In this document: positions 43,395-53,299 of the stretch, one piece after another
Layout: every line of letters starts with the position of its first letter
Numbering within the stretch: position 1 is the first letter of the stretch
Assembly (NCBI RefSeq): GCF_004310345.1
Contig: NZ_SISK01000011.1
Location: forward strand, 1 to 64,000
Reading direction: 5' to 3'
From: Paracoccus subflavus
GTDB lineage: Bacteria; Pseudomonadota; Alphaproteobacteria; Rhodobacterales; Rhodobacteraceae
DNA length: 64,000 nt
The notes under the pieces: generated by a model
Told to the model about the DNA's origin: nothing
Database searches by the model: none
What the model saw: the letters and a program-made list of their open reading frames with translations, nothing else
Position numbers and translations under genes: made by a program

Positions 43395-44066
43395 TTAGTA
43401 TGTCCGCTGCCTGATACGCCAGATCAGGGCCAGTGTCATCCCTGCCCAGGCGGCCGCGATCAGGAACCATTGAACGGCATAGGACAGGTGGTTGTTGGGA
43501 ATGCCCTCGATGGCGACCGGAAGGGGCTGGACCCCCTGTGCGTCGCCTTCGACAAAGCTGGCCACGACCAGCACGGGTTCGGTTTCCAGCACCTCGGCCA
43601 TGGCGGGCACGTCGCGGGCGAACCAGATGTTCTCGTCCAGGTTGGGGTCGGGCGTGGCCTCGCCCTTCTCATCCGGCCAGTGCAGGTTTCCCCGGATGGA
43701 CAGCCGGGTGGGACCGCGTTCGGCGTGGCGCAACTCCTGTGGGACAAAGCCCCGGTCCACCATGATCGCCCGTCCGTCGTCGGTCACGAACCGCGACACG
43801 ACCTGATAGCCGCCGCCTTGCTCCTTGGTGTGGGACAGCACGTCGATCTCGGCGCCGGTGGTGGTGCCGCTGACGATGACGGGCAGGTATTTCATCGAGG
43901 GATCGACCGTGGCGGGCAAGGGGACGGAATCGGCATTGATGCTGGCCTGGATCTGTCCAAGCACGTCCTCTTTCCAGTCCAGCCGGCGCAACTGCCACAA
44001 GCCAAGCTGGATCAGGATCGCGCAGCCGACGATGCCGAGGATCAGGGGGAACAGGATGCGGCGCAT
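43395..44066 (-). CDS. surf1: SURF1 cytochrome oxidase assembly protein
   Basis: A 223-residue protein of the SURF1 family, which helps insert heme a into oxidase subunit I. Topology fits: one membrane helix near each end (about 5-22 and 198-215) and a periplasmic domain between, with LGLWQLRRLDWKE and VDRGFVPQE segments. It follows the ctaE terminator and lies just upstream of thrC. Confidence 0.92.
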   Translation of the reverse strand: MRRILFPLILGIVGCAILIQLGLWQLRRLDWKEDVLGQIQASINADSVPLPATVDPSMKYLPVIVSGTTTGAEIDVLSHTKEQGGGYQVVSRFVTDDGRAIMVDRGFVPQELRHAERGPTRLSIRGNLHWPDEKGEATPDPNLDENIWFARDVPAMAEVLETEPVLVVASFVEGDAQGVQPLPVAIEGIPNNHLSYAVQWFLIAAAWAGMTLALIWRIRQRTY

Positions 44067-44088
44067 GATGTATCAGCCAATCGCAACG

Positions 44089-44116
44089 AAAAACGCGCGG
44101 GGAGCTGCCCCGCGCG
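44089..44116 (-). terminator. Terminator after ctaE
   Basis: On the minus strand a perfect 9-bp stem CGCGCGGGG (44116-44108)/CCCCGCGCG (44102-44094) with a 5-nt loop is followed by TTTTTCG. It ends the cta unit before surf1, so surf1-thrC relies on readthrough or its own promoter. Confidence 0.8.
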
Positions 44117-44139
44117 GTGCATCAGAGAGGAGGCGGGGA

Positions 44140-44970
44140 TCAGCTTCCCCAGACATAAACTACTGCGAACAGGAACAACCAGACCACATCGACGAAGTGC
44201 CAGTACCAAGCGGCGGCCTCGAACCCGATATGCTTGTCCTGATCCATTTGTCCCTTCATCAGCCGCACCAGACAAACCGCCAGAAAGATGGTGCCGATGA
44301 TCACGTGCAGGCCGTGGAATCCTGTCGCCAGATAGAAGGCGCCGGCATAGGCCGTATCGGCCAGCCCGAACGCCGCATGGCTGTATTCGTAGGCTTGCAG
44401 GATCGAAAAAACGACCCCCAGGATCACCGCGATGATCAGGCCGTTGATGGTGGTCTTGCGGTCGTTCTCATGGACCAGGGCATGGTGGGCCCAGGTCACG
44501 GCCACGCCCGACAGCAGCAGGATCAGCGTGTTGATGAAAGGCAGGTGCCAGGGATCGAAGGTCACGATCCCCTCGGGCGGCCAGACGCCGTCCTTGATGG
44601 GGCTTTCCGGTCCCATCGGATACATGGCCTGCTTGATGAAGTTCCAGAACCAGGCGGCAAAGAACATCACCTCTGAGATGATGAACAGGATGAAGCCGTA
44701 TTGCAGGCCGATGCGGACCACCGGCGTGTGATCGCCCGCCTGGCTTTCATGAATGACATCGGCCCACCAGCTGTACATCACATACAGCACCCCGACAAAG
44801 CCGATCAGGAACAGCCAGGGTCCGGTAACCGGAATGCCCAGCAGCGTCACCTCGTCGGGGCGCATCCAGCCGACGGCGCCATACAGCATCAGAAAGGCCG
44901 AGACGGCACCGATGAACGGCCAGATCGACGGCGGAAGGATGTGGTAGTCGTGGTTCTTTGCGTGCGCCAT
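44140..44970 (-). CDS. ctaE: Cytochrome c oxidase subunit III
   Basis: Subunit III of the aa3-type terminal oxidase, a 276-residue protein with seven expected membrane helices. Landmarks: [20 protein letters not shown] at the start, [13 protein letters not shown] (about 85-97), [14 protein letters not shown], and [20 protein letters not shown] at the end. It is the last gene before a strong terminator. Subunit I (ctaD) is not in the window. Confidence 0.97.
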   Translation of the reverse strand: MAHAKNHDYHILPPSIWPFIGAVSAFLMLYGAVGWMRPDEVTLLGIPVTGPWLFLIGFVGVLYVMYSWWADVIHESQAGDHTPVVRIGLQYGFILFIISEVMFFAAWFWNFIKQAMYPMGPESPIKDGVWPPEGIVTFDPWHLPFINTLILLLSGVAVTWAHHALVHENDRKTTINGLIIAVILGVVFSILQAYEYSHAAFGLADTAYAGAFYLATGFHGLHVIIGTIFLAVCLVRLMKGQMDQDKHIGFEAAAWYWHFVDVVWLFLFAVVYVWGS

Positions 44971-44998
44971 GAGCGGTCCCCGTCGTGTCTGCTTGTTG

Positions 44999-45574
44999 TC
45001 AGTTTACCGTGTCGGAGGCAGGGGCTTCAAGCGCCGCCTGCCGGGGTTCGGTTGGGTGAAAGGTATAGGACAGGGTAATGTCCCGGATCCAGCTTGCGTC
45101 GCCGTCGCCGACCAGTGCGGGATCGACGAAAAAGCTGACCGGCATCTCGATGCGCTCGCCCGGTTGCAGGGTCTGTTCCGTGAAGCAGAAGCATTCGATC
45201 TTGCTGAAATAATAGCCCGCCACCTCGGGCGCAACGTTGTAGCTGGCGGTGCCTGTGACGGGCACGTCCGAATTGTTGATCGCCTCGTAGAAGGCCATGC
45301 CATTCTCGCCGATGCGCAGTTCCATGCTGGTCTGCATGGGACGGAAGGTCCAAGCCATCCCCTTGTCCACATTGGCGTCAAAGCGCACCCGGATGGTGCG
45401 GTCCAGCACCTGATCCGATCCCGCCGCCGCGACCTGCGTGGTCCCGCCGTATCCCGTCACCCGGCAGAACCAGTCATAGAACGGCACCGCGGCCCAGGCC
45501 AGTGCGCCCATGGTCACGACAAGCCCGACCAGCCAGGATACGGTCCGGGCCTCGGGTGACATGCGCCGGCTCAT
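44999..45574 (-). CDS. ctaG: Cytochrome c oxidase assembly protein CtaG (Cox11)
   Basis: A 191-residue Cox11-type copper chaperone that loads CuB of subunit I. One N-terminal membrane anchor (about 12-31) precedes a periplasmic domain with the copper motif ECFCF near residue 131 and the [13 protein letters not shown] segment. An ATGA overlap joins it to the small gene upstream. Confidence 0.95.
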   Translation of the reverse strand: MSRRMSPEARTVSWLVGLVVTMGALAWAAVPFYDWFCRVTGYGGTTQVAAAGSDQVLDRTIRVRFDANVDKGMAWTFRPMQTSMELRIGENGMAFYEAINNSDVPVTGTASYNVAPEVAGYYFSKIECFCFTEQTLQPGERIEMPVSFFVDPALVGDGDASWIRDITLSYTFHPTEPRQAALEAPASDTVN

Positions 45575-45771
45575 TCCTCGGCCTCGGCGGGTTCTGCCGG
45601 CAGAACCGACACTCGGGTCTGATGGTCGAAAGCCTCCATCATGTCCCCTTGCTGGACCTTGACCACCGTCAGGCCGAAGACCAGGGCGATAAAGCCGACC
45701 AGCACTGCGGCCAGCCCGACATTGCGCGACCGGCGGCGGGAATGGATCTCGTGTTCGGTGTTCAGCGGCAT
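45571..45771 (-). CDS. Small membrane protein between ctaB and ctaG
   Basis: A 66-residue protein with one membrane helix ([20 protein letters not shown], about 17-36), a basic N-terminus (HSRRRSR) and an acidic C-terminus. A short frame is known at the same place in the cta operon of Paracoccus denitrificans. It overlaps ctaB by one base and ctaG by four, so it is translated with them; a role in oxidase assembly is inference. Confidence 0.8.
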   Translation of the reverse strand: MPLNTEHEIHSRRRSRNVGLAAVLVGFIALVFGLTVVKVQQGDMMEAFDHQTRVSVLPAEPAEAEE

Positions 45772-46688
45772 CACCAGCCCCCCATCCAGTTTTGCACCAG
45801 AAGCGCCCCGAAATGCAGGAACAGATAGTTCAGCGACAGCTTGAACACCCGCCGTTCGACCGCATAGCCATCCGCCAGGGCCATTTCCTCGCTCCGGCGC
45901 AGGATCCGCCAGCCGCCCAGGATGAACAGCGCGTTCAGCACCACCGATGCTGCCAGATAGACCGGCCCGCCGACCGAGGTCATTCCCAGCCCCAGCGCAA
46001 AGGGCGCCAGCACCAGGGTATAGGCGAAGATATGGCGCCGGGTGGCAGGGCGGCCATGCGTAACGGTCAGCATGGGCACGCGGGCCTTGTGATAATCCTG
46101 CTTCATGAACAGGGCAAGGGCCCAGAAATGCGGCGGCGTCCAGAAAAAGATCAGGGCGAACATCAGCAGGGATTCGGTGCTGATCCCGCCCGTGGCGCAG
46201 GCCCAGCCGATCATCGGCGGAAAGGCCCCGGCGGCGCCGCCGATGACGATGTTCTGCGGCGTCCACCGCTTCAGCCACATCGTATAGACGACGGCATAGA
46301 AGAAGATCGTAAAGGCCAGAAAGCCCGCCGCGAACCAGTTCGCCGCCAGCCCCAGCATCATGACCGAAAAACCTGACAGGATCAGGCCCAGCGACAGCGC
46401 CGCGCTGGCCTCGATCCGGCCGGCCGGGATGGGCCGGTTCCGGGTTCGCTGCATCACGGCGTCGATGTCGGCGTCGTACCACATGTTCAGCGCGCCCGAC
46501 GCCCCACCCCCCAGCGCAATGAACAGGACCGAGCAGAAGGCGATGAACGGATGCACATCGACAGGTGCCACCCACAGTCCCACGAAAGCGGTGAAGACGA
46601 CCAGCGACATGACACGCGGCTTCAGCAGCGCGACGAAATCGCGGAACTCGGCCTCGGGGGCGCCTTCATACGTGTTGATGTCGGTCAT
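45771..46688 (-). CDS. ctaB: Protoheme IX farnesyltransferase (heme O synthase)
   Basis: CtaB farnesylates heme b to heme o, the precursor of heme a. The 305-residue integral membrane protein has the polyprenyl-diphosphate site [19 protein letters not shown] (about 68-86) and the second conserved loop after [20 protein letters not shown] in two parts. About nine membrane segments. It lies 28 bases after ctaC. Confidence 0.96.
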   Translation of the reverse strand: MTDINTYEGAPEAEFRDFVALLKPRVMSLVVFTAFVGLWVAPVDVHPFIAFCSVLFIALGGGASGALNMWYDADIDAVMQRTRNRPIPAGRIEASAALSLGLILSGFSVMMLGLAANWFAAGFLAFTIFFYAVVYTMWLKRWTPQNIVIGGAAGAFPPMIGWACATGGISTESLLMFALIFFWTPPHFWALALFMKQDYHKARVPMLTVTHGRPATRRHIFAYTLVLAPFALGLGMTSVGGPVYLAASVVLNALFILGGWRILRRSEEMALADGYAVERRVFKLSLNYLFLHFGALLVQNWMGGW

Positions 46689-46716
46689 CGCTTCGTCTGA
46701 CTGTTGGAATCGGCGA

Positions 46717-47613
46717 TCACTCGGCCTTGGCCAGCGTCACGCCGGAAAGGTCGAGCGCAGCCGTCGCGGCGGGGCCCTCCAGGGAACCGCCCTGATCGGC
46801 GACCCACTGGGCATACACCTCGGGGCTGACCGCCTTGACGACGATCGGCATGTAGGCATGGTTGATGCCGCAGAGTTCGCTGCACTGGCCGAAATAGACG
46901 CCTTCCTGTTCGACGTTGAACCAGGCCTGTGCAATCCGGCCGGGAACGGCGTCCTGCTTCACGGCGAATGCCGGGATGGTCCAGCTATGGATCACGTCAT
47001 CCGCCGTCACCTGCAAAAGAACCGTCTGGCCCACGGGCACGACGACGGCGGTGTCGGTCGCCAGCAGGTATTCGTCCTCGGCATAGCCGTAATCGGCCAG
47101 TTCCTCCTTGGCCAGCATGATCGAATCGAAGCTGACGCCGTTTTCGGGATATTCATAGGACCAGTACCACTGGTGGCCGATGGCCTTGATCACCACATCC
47201 GGATCGGATGGCATCTCCTGGCTGCGGAACAGGATCGGCAGCGAAAAGGCGCCGATCGCCACCAGAATCAGCACCGGAACCAGCGTCCAGCCGATTTCCA
47301 GCGGCGTATTATGGGTGAACCGGGCGGGAACCGGGTTCGAGCGGCTGTTATAGCGCAGGATGACGACCGCCAGCAGCGCGCACACGAAGACCGTGATGAC
47401 CGCAATGATGACCAGCACGAAATGATCCAGCCACTGCTGGTCGCGGGCCAGTTCGGTCGCAGCCGGCTGAAAGTTTATGCCCCGAGGTTGGGGCTTGCCG
47501 ATCACCGGCAGGTCGCCCAGGGCGTCCTGGGCAAGCGCGGCACCTGCCACCGCTCCCCATGCCGCAAGCCCGGACATTGCCGCGACCGCGCGGCGAATCA
47601 TCGCTGTTGCCAT
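46717..47613 (-). CDS. ctaC: Cytochrome c oxidase subunit II
   Basis: The CuA-bearing subunit that takes electrons from cytochrome c. The 298-residue precursor has a signal peptide (1-~29), two membrane helices (about 63-86 and 107-128), and a cupredoxin domain with all CuA ligands: His209, Cys244, Glu246, Cys248, His252 and Met255. The aromatic electron-entry segment [11 protein letters not shown] is at 147-157. ATG 47613 follows GGGATGGGATA; longer frames lack a signal peptide at the start. First gene of the unit. Confidence 0.97.
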   Translation of the reverse strand: MATAMIRRAVAAMSGLAAWGAVAGAALAQDALGDLPVIGKPQPRGINFQPAATELARDQQWLDHFVLVIIAVITVFVCALLAVVILRYNSRSNPVPARFTHNTPLEIGWTLVPVLILVAIGAFSLPILFRSQEMPSDPDVVIKAIGHQWYWSYEYPENGVSFDSIMLAKEELADYGYAEDEYLLATDTAVVVPVGQTVLLQVTADDVIHSWTIPAFAVKQDAVPGRIAQAWFNVEQEGVYFGQCSELCGINHAYMPIVVKAVSPEVYAQWVADQGGSLEGPAATAALDLSGVTLAKAE

Positions 47614-47677
47614 TATCCCATCCCGTATCCTTGGTGCGGCCGCGCGACCGCAGGGCGCCCGAGGGCCACCCTTTTCC

Positions 47678-47706
47678 TTGAGCATTCCTCGTTCTATGAC
47701 CATATC
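47678..47706 (+). promoter_or_regulatory. Candidate promoter of tldD
   Basis: TTGAGC (47678-47683) and CATATC (47701-47706) are 17 bp apart in the divergent ctaC/tldD gap. An inverted repeat CTTGTCC/GGGCAAG (about 47706-47723) lies at the predicted start site. On the opposite strand TTGCCC about 47717 could serve ctaC but has a weak -10. Confidence 0.4.
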
Positions 47707-47795
47707 TTGTCCCTACGGGCAAGTGATACATCGTCGCAGTGTCGCAAAATCGCGGCGCTGTTCGCCCTGCCGTCCGCCAGAAAGACCTCTTCGCC

Positions 47796-49217
47796 ATGAC
47801 CCTCGGCACCTTTGATCCCTTTGCGTCGCATCTCGACCGCAGCCACGCCCTTGCCATCCTCCAAAAGGCCCTGGCCGGGGCCGATGACGGCGAATTGTTC
47901 CTGGAACGCTCGGTATCCGAGTCCCTTGTCTTCGACGACGGCAGGCTGCGCAATTCCGGCTACAACGCCACGCAGGGGTTCGGCCTTCGCGCCGTGCGGG
48001 GCGAGGTGACAGGCTATGCCCATGCAACCGAACTTTCAGAACAGGCCCTGCGCCGCGCGGCGGAAACCGCGCGTCTTGCGGTGGGCGCGGGCGGCGGCAC
48101 CCTGGCCAAGGCGCCGCCCATGACGGTCACGCCCCTTTACATGGATGCCGATCCCGCCCAGGGGATCGCGTTCGCCGACCGCATCGCCCTGCTGCGCGAA
48201 ATCGACGATCATGCCCGCTCGCGCGATCCGCGCGTGGTCCAGGTCACGGTATCGCTGGCGTCATCGCTGCAAGAGGTGGCGATCCTGCGTCCCGAAGGCC
48301 AGCTTGTGACCGACATCCGGCCGATGGCCCGGCTGAATGTCGGCGTGATCGTGGAAAACAACGACCGCCGGGAATCGGGCAGCTTTGGCGGTGGCGGGCG
48401 GGTGTCGCTGTCCGGCCTGATGGACCCTGCCTATTGGCGACCCGCTGTGGACGAGGCGCTGCGCATCGCCCTGGTCAACCTGCGTTCGGTCCCGGCACCG
48501 GCCGGGGTGATGGACGTGGTGCTTGGCCCCGGCTGGCCCGGCATCCTGCTGCACGAGGCTGTGGGCCACGGGCTCGAGGGCGACTTCAACCGCAAGAAGG
48601 CGTCGGCCTTTGCCGGGCTGCTGGGCCAGCGGGTCGCGGCGCCGGGCGTCACGGTGGTCGATGACGGCACCATCCCCGATCGCCGGGGCAGCATCGGCAT
48701 CGACGACGAGGGCACGCCCCCTGCCCGGAACGTGCTGATCGAGGACGGGATTCTGGTGGGTTACATGCAGGACCGGCAGAACGCCCGGCTGATGGGGGTG
48801 GAACCCACCGGCAATGGCCGCCGGCAAAGCTTTGCCCACGCGCCCATGCCGCGCATGACCAACACCTACATGCCCGGCGGCGACGCCGACCCGGCAGCGA
48901 TTCTGGCCGATCTGCGGGACGGCATCTATGCCGTGGGCTTTGGCGGGGGCCAGGTGGACATCACCAACGGCAAGTTCGTGTTTTCCTGCACCGAGGCCTA
49001 TCGGGTCAGGAACGGCGTCGTCGGCGATCCGATCCGGGGCGCCACGCTGATCGGCGACGGCGCGACTGCCCTGCAACAGATTCGCGCCATCGGCAACGAC
49101 ATGGCTCTGGATCCCGGCATCGGCAATTGCGGCAAGCAGGGTCAGTGGGTGCCGGTGGGCGTGGGCCAGCCCACGCTGCTGATCGGCGGGCTGACGGTGG
49201 GCGGATCGGCCGCGTGA
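47796..49217 (+). CDS. tldD: Metalloprotease TldD
   Basis: TldD pairs with TldE (PmbA) to form a zinc protease that trims peptides such as microcins. The 473-residue protein has the HExxxH motif HEAVGHGLEGD (His253, Glu254, His258), the N-terminal SESLVFDDGRLRNSGYN, and the C-terminal GGGQVDITNGKFVFSCTEAY segment. The ATG at 47796 begins the conserved region; an upstream in-frame start adds 19 unconserved residues. The pmbA gene is not nearby. Confidence 0.94.
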   Translation: MTLGTFDPFASHLDRSHALAILQKALAGADDGELFLERSVSESLVFDDGRLRNSGYNATQGFGLRAVRGEVTGYAHATELSEQALRRAAETARLAVGAGGGTLAKAPPMTVTPLYMDADPAQGIAFADRIALLREIDDHARSRDPRVVQVTVSLASSLQEVAILRPEGQLVTDIRPMARLNVGVIVENNDRRESGSFGGGGRVSLSGLMDPAYWRPAVDEALRIALVNLRSVPAPAGVMDVVLGPGWPGILLHEAVGHGLEGDFNRKKASAFAGLLGQRVAAPGVTVVDDGTIPDRRGSIGIDDEGTPPARNVLIEDGILVGYMQDRQNARLMGVEPTGNGRRQSFAHAPMPRMTNTYMPGGDADPAAILADLRDGIYAVGFGGGQVDITNGKFVFSCTEAYRVRNGVVGDPIRGATLIGDGATALQQIRAIGNDMALDPGIGNCGKQGQWVPVGVGQPTLLIGGLTVGGSAA

Positions 49218-49282
49218 CGGATCGCTAACCAGTTGTTAACGCCTTGCCGGTAACGCTGAGGCGCAGGCAAGGCGGAGGCAGC

Positions 49283-50413
49283 ATGGACACCGGACATCTT
49301 TCCTTTTCGCGGCCGCCGTTGTCGGGGGCGGATGACGACCTGACGGTTCTGCGCCTGATCCGCTCGCGCCGGGTGGGGCCTTCGACCTATCACCGCCTTG
49401 TGGCCGAACACGGCAGCGCGCGCGCGGCCCTGGACGCCCTGCCCGCCATCGCGGCGGCGGCGGGAATCATGGACTACGAGGCCTGCCCCGAAGACGTGGC
49501 GGCGGCCGAACTGGCGGCCGGGCGCAAGGTCGGCGCGCGGCTGATCCGCTGCGATTCGCCCCTCTACCCTCCTGCCCTGCAAGAGATCGACGGGGCGCCC
49601 CCGGTTCTCTGGGTGCGCGGCGATCCAGCCTGGCTGACACGCGATCCGGTCGCCGTGATCGGGGCGCGCAATTCGTCCTCGCTGGGCCTGCGCATGGCGC
49701 GCGGCATGGCGGCAGGTCTGGGCGAGGCAGGGCATACGGTCGTGGCGGGCCTTGCGCGCGGCATCGACACCGCCGCCCATAACGCCGCCCTGCCCACCGG
49801 CACCATCGCCGTCATGGCGGGGGGGGTCGATGTGATCTATCCGGCGGAAAACGTCGTGCTGGCCGCGCAGATTGCGGAAAAAGGCGCGCTTCTTTCCGAA
49901 CAGCCGCCCGGCACCGAACCCCAGGCCCGCCACTTCCCGACCCGCAACCGCATCGTGTCCGGCCTGTCGCTGGCTGTCGTGGTGATCGAGGCCGCGCATC
50001 GGTCGGGAACGCTGATCACCGCCAAGAATGCACTTGACCAGGGGCGCGAGGTGATGGCCGTGCCGGGTCATCCGATGGACGCCCGCGCCGGCGGCTGCAA
50101 CCAGTTGATCCGCGACGGCGCGGTTCTTGTGCGCAACTCGGGCGATGTCTGCGCGGCCCTCGGCCGGACCGGCGACGCCGCCCCACGGGCTGCGCCCGGG
50201 ACCGGGCTGCCCCCTGGCCCCGCGCCCGAATCCATTCAGCCGGTCGAGGTCGAGGCGCGCATCCTGTCGCGGCTTGGTCCGTCGCCATGCGATGAAAATG
50301 ACGTGATCCGCGACCTTGGTCTGCCCGCGGCAACGGCCAGCGCGGCGATCCTGTCGCTGGAATTGCAGGGGCGCCTGCTGCGCGTGCCGGGCGGACGGCT
50401 GGCGCTTGGCTGA
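49283..50413 (+). CDS. dprA: DNA-processing protein DprA
   Basis: DprA binds incoming single-stranded DNA and loads RecA during transformation. The 376-residue protein has a short N-terminal helical region, the Rossmann-like DprA core with AVIGARNSSSLGLRMARGMA (about 127-146), GLARGIDTAAHNAAL and AAHRSGTLITAKNALDQGR, and a C-terminal winged helix (about 315-376). GGAGG precedes ATG 49283. Other competence genes are not in view. Confidence 0.95.
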   Translation: MDTGHLSFSRPPLSGADDDLTVLRLIRSRRVGPSTYHRLVAEHGSARAALDALPAIAAAAGIMDYEACPEDVAAAELAAGRKVGARLIRCDSPLYPPALQEIDGAPPVLWVRGDPAWLTRDPVAVIGARNSSSLGLRMARGMAAGLGEAGHTVVAGLARGIDTAAHNAALPTGTIAVMAGGVDVIYPAENVVLAAQIAEKGALLSEQPPGTEPQARHFPTRNRIVSGLSLAVVVIEAAHRSGTLITAKNALDQGREVMAVPGHPMDARAGGCNQLIRDGAVLVRNSGDVCAALGRTGDAAPRAAPGTGLPPGPAPESIQPVEVEARILSRLGPSPCDENDVIRDLGLPAATASAAILSLELQGRLLRVPGGRLALG

Positions 50414-50448
50414 GGACGGGCCCGAGGCAATCGGATGGCTGCCGCCGG

Positions 50449-50477
50449 TTGACACGGGCAGGCACCCGACCCATGTT
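50449..50477 (+). promoter_or_regulatory. Promoter of topA
   Basis: A perfect TTGACA (50449-50454) and CATGTT (50472-50477) are 17 bp apart, giving a leader of about 26 bases before the topA ATG, which follows GAGGTAAG. Confidence 0.55.
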
Positions 50478-50509
50478 CCCGCCCCATTGAAGCCTGCCCC
50501 GAGGTAAGA

Positions 50510-53191
50510 ATGCCCGTCGTTGTCGTCGAATCCCCGGCCAAGGCCAAGACCATCGAGAAATATCTCGGCGGCGACTATCGCGTTCTGGCCAGCTTCGGCC
50601 ATGTCCGCGACCTTCCCCCCAAGGACGGCAGCGTCGATCCCGATGCCGATTTTGCCATGAAGTGGGAGGTCGCGGCCGACAGCAGAAAGCACCTCAAGGC
50701 CATCAAGGACGCGCTCAAGGACGACCAGACCCTGATCCTTGCGACCGACCCCGACCGCGAAGGCGAGGCGATTTCCTGGCACCTGCTGGAAGCCCTGTCC
50801 CCCGCCCTGAAAAAGGGGGCGCAGGTCAACCGCGTCACCTTCAACGCCATCACCAAGGCCGCCGTGACCGAGGCGATGGCCCAGCCTCGCCAGATCGACC
50901 AGCCCTTGGTCGATGCCTATCTGGCGCGGCGGGCGCTGGATTATCTGGTAGGCTTCAACCTGTCGCCGGTGCTGTGGCGCAAGCTGCCGGGCGCGAAATC
51001 GGCGGGCCGGGTGCAGTCGGTCTGCCTGCGCCTGATCGTCGACCGGGAAATGGAGATCGAGGCCTTCAAGGCCCGCGAATACTGGTCGGTCCATGCCCGC
51101 CTGGCGACGCCGGACGGTGCGGAATACGATGCAACGTTGGTGTCTCTGGCCGGATCGAAGCTGGAACGGTTCGACCTGCCCAGCGCCGAAAAGGCCGCGA
51201 TGGCCGTCAGCGCGGTCGCCAGTCGCAACCTGCGCGTGACCAGCGTCGCGGCCAAGCCCGCGACCCGCAATCCCTGGCCGCCCTTCATGACCTCGACCCT
51301 GCAACAAGAGGCCAGCCGCAAGCTGGGCATGGGCGCCAAGGCCTGCATGTCGGCGGCGCAGCGCCTGTATGAGGCCGGGCTGATCACCTATATGCGGACC
51401 GACGGGATCGACATGGCACCCGAGGCGGTCCATGCCGCGCGCGATGCGATCAAGGCCAAGTTCGGCGACAAATACGTGCCCTCCAGTCCGCGGATGTACA
51501 AGAACAAGGCCAAGAACGCGCAAGAGGCGCACGAATGCATCCGCCCGACCGACATGATGCTGTCGCCCGACAGGCTGAAGGTCAGCGCGGACGATCAGCG
51601 CAAGCTTTATGACCTGATCTGGAAACGGACCATCGCCAGCCAGATGGAAGCCGCGCGGATGGAGCGCACCACGGTCGAGATCGCCAGCCCCGACAATCAG
51701 GTCGGCCTGCGCGCGACCGGTCAGGTGATCCTGTTCGACGGCTTCCTGCGCGTCTATGACCAGGGACGCGACGATGAGGATGGCGAGGACGGCGCCCGCC
51801 TGCCCGCAATCCGGCAGGGCGAGGCTGCCCGACTGGTTACCCAGGCTTTCGACGCAGAATTTGCCAAGGCCCGCGAAAAGCACGACCCCCTGCCTGCTGC
51901 GCCCGCAGGACAGCGGGCAGCGCCCGGCCTGCTGCTGAACGACAGCGCCGCCGTGGCCGCGCGCCAGCACTTCACCCAGCCGCCCCCCCGCTATACCGAG
52001 GCCACGCTGGTCAAGCGGATGGAGGAACTGGGCATCGGTCGTCCGTCCACCTATGCCAGCATCGTGACGACCATCCAGGACCGGGAATATGTCCGCAAGG
52101 ACAAGAACCGCCTGATCCCCGAGGACAAGGGCCGGCTGGTCACGGTCTTCCTGACCAAATATTTCCCGCGCTATGTCAGCTATGACTTCACCGCCGATCT
52201 GGAAAACGAGCTGGACGAGATCAGTGCGGGCGATCTGGTCTGGCGCGAGGTTCTGGGCCGGTTCTGGAAGGATTTTTCAAAGGCTTTGCAGGGCACCTCG
52301 GAACTGCGGATCACCGAGGTTCTCGAGGCGATCGACGAGGCTCTTTCTCCGCACCTTTATCCGCCGCGCGCCGATGGCGGCGATCCGCGCGGGTGCCCGC
52401 TGTGCGGCAAGGGGCGGCTGAACCTCAAGACCGCGCGGTCGGGCGGGGCCTTTATCGGCTGCACGAACTATCCGGAATGCCGCTATACCCGTCCGATTTC
52501 CGCGCCAGATGGCGAGGAAGCCGTGGGCGACCGCATTCTGGGCGAGGACAACGGCGATCCGATCAGCCTCAAGACCGGCCGCTTTGGCCCCTATGTCCAG
52601 CGGGGCGAAGCGACCGAGGACAATCCCAAGCCCGCCCGATCCTCGATCCCCAAGGGCTGGAACGCGGCGACGCTGGATCTGGATCGCGCGGTTCAGTTGC
52701 TGTCGCTGCCGCGTCCGGTCGGCGCGCATCCCGATGATGGCGCGATGGTCGAGGCCGGAATCGGCCGCTTTGGCCCCTATGTCAAGCACGGGGCGAAATA
52801 CGCCAACCTTCCGGACGCGGACGAGGTTTTCACCATCGGCATGAACCGGGCGGTCGAGGTTCTGGCCTCCAAGCAAATCCGTGGCGGTGCCGCCGCCGCA
52901 GCGCCCCTGCGCGAACTGGGCGATCATCCCGACGGCGGCGCGATCCAAGTGATGAACGGACGCTATGGTCCCTATGTGAAATGGAACAAGGTGAACGCCA
53001 CCCTGCCCCGCGATGTCGCACCAGAGGATCTGACGGTCGAACAGGCGCTTGACCTGATCGCCGCGAAGGCCGGAAAATCGCCTGTCAAAAAGAAGGCGGC
53101 CCCCAAGGCCAAGGCCGCACCAAAGGCCAAGGCCGTCACCAAGAAACCGGCGGTGAAAAAAGCGCCCGCGCCAAGGACCGCCAAGGGCTGA
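50510..53191 (+). CDS. topA: DNA topoisomerase I
   Basis: Type IA topoisomerase that relaxes negative supercoils. The 893-residue protein has the Toprim domain (VVVESPAKAKTIEKYLG; the acidic triad ATDPDREGEA), the active-site tyrosine Tyr294 in LITYMRTDG, one four-cysteine zinc motif (CPLCGKGRLNL...GCTNYPEC, about 626-655), three topoisomerase C-terminal repeats with GRFGPYV or GRYGPYV, and a Lys/Ala/Pro tail (about 865-893) typical of alphaproteobacteria. Confidence 0.97.
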   Translation: MPVVVVESPAKAKTIEKYLGGDYRVLASFGHVRDLPPKDGSVDPDADFAMKWEVAADSRKHLKAIKDALKDDQTLILATDPDREGEAISWHLLEALSPALKKGAQVNRVTFNAITKAAVTEAMAQPRQIDQPLVDAYLARRALDYLVGFNLSPVLWRKLPGAKSAGRVQSVCLRLIVDREMEIEAFKAREYWSVHARLATPDGAEYDATLVSLAGSKLERFDLPSAEKAAMAVSAVASRNLRVTSVAAKPATRNPWPPFMTSTLQQEASRKLGMGAKACMSAAQRLYEAGLITYMRTDGIDMAPEAVHAARDAIKAKFGDKYVPSSPRMYKNKAKNAQEAHECIRPTDMMLSPDRLKVSADDQRKLYDLIWKRTIASQMEAARMERTTVEIASPDNQVGLRATGQVILFDGFLRVYDQGRDDEDGEDGARLPAIRQGEAARLVTQAFDAEFAKAREKHDPLPAAPAGQRAAPGLLLNDSAAVAARQHFTQPPPRYTEATLVKRMEELGIGRPSTYASIVTTIQDREYVRKDKNRLIPEDKGRLVTVFLTKYFPRYVSYDFTADLENELDEISAGDLVWREVLGRFWKDFSKALQGTSELRITEVLEAIDEALSPHLYPPRADGGDPRGCPLCGKGRLNLKTARSGGAFIGCTNYPECRYTRPISAPDGEEAVGDRILGEDNGDPISLKTGRFGPYVQRGEATEDNPKPARSSIPKGWNAATLDLDRAVQLLSLPRPVGAHPDDGAMVEAGIGRFGPYVKHGAKYANLPDADEVFTIGMNRAVEVLASKQIRGGAAAAAPLRELGDHPDGGAIQVMNGRYGPYVKWNKVNATLPRDVAPEDLTVEQALDLIAAKAGKSPVKKKAAPKAKAAPKAKAVTKKPAVKKAPAPRTAKG

Positions 53192-53238
53192 ACGCAGGCA
53201 ACCCGGTGCTGTGCTGCCCCTCATGCTGCACTGCGGCA

Positions 53239-53267
53239 TTGACTTGGGCTGCATGGCACGCCACAAA
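53239..53267 (+). promoter_or_regulatory. Candidate promoter of scoAB
   Basis: TTGACT (53239-53244) and CACAAA (53262-53267) with a 17-bp spacer in the 108-bp gap after topA. The -10 match is weak. Confidence 0.4.
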
Positions 53268-53299
53268 CGTTTCGCGCTGTTCGATCCATGGGAGGGACG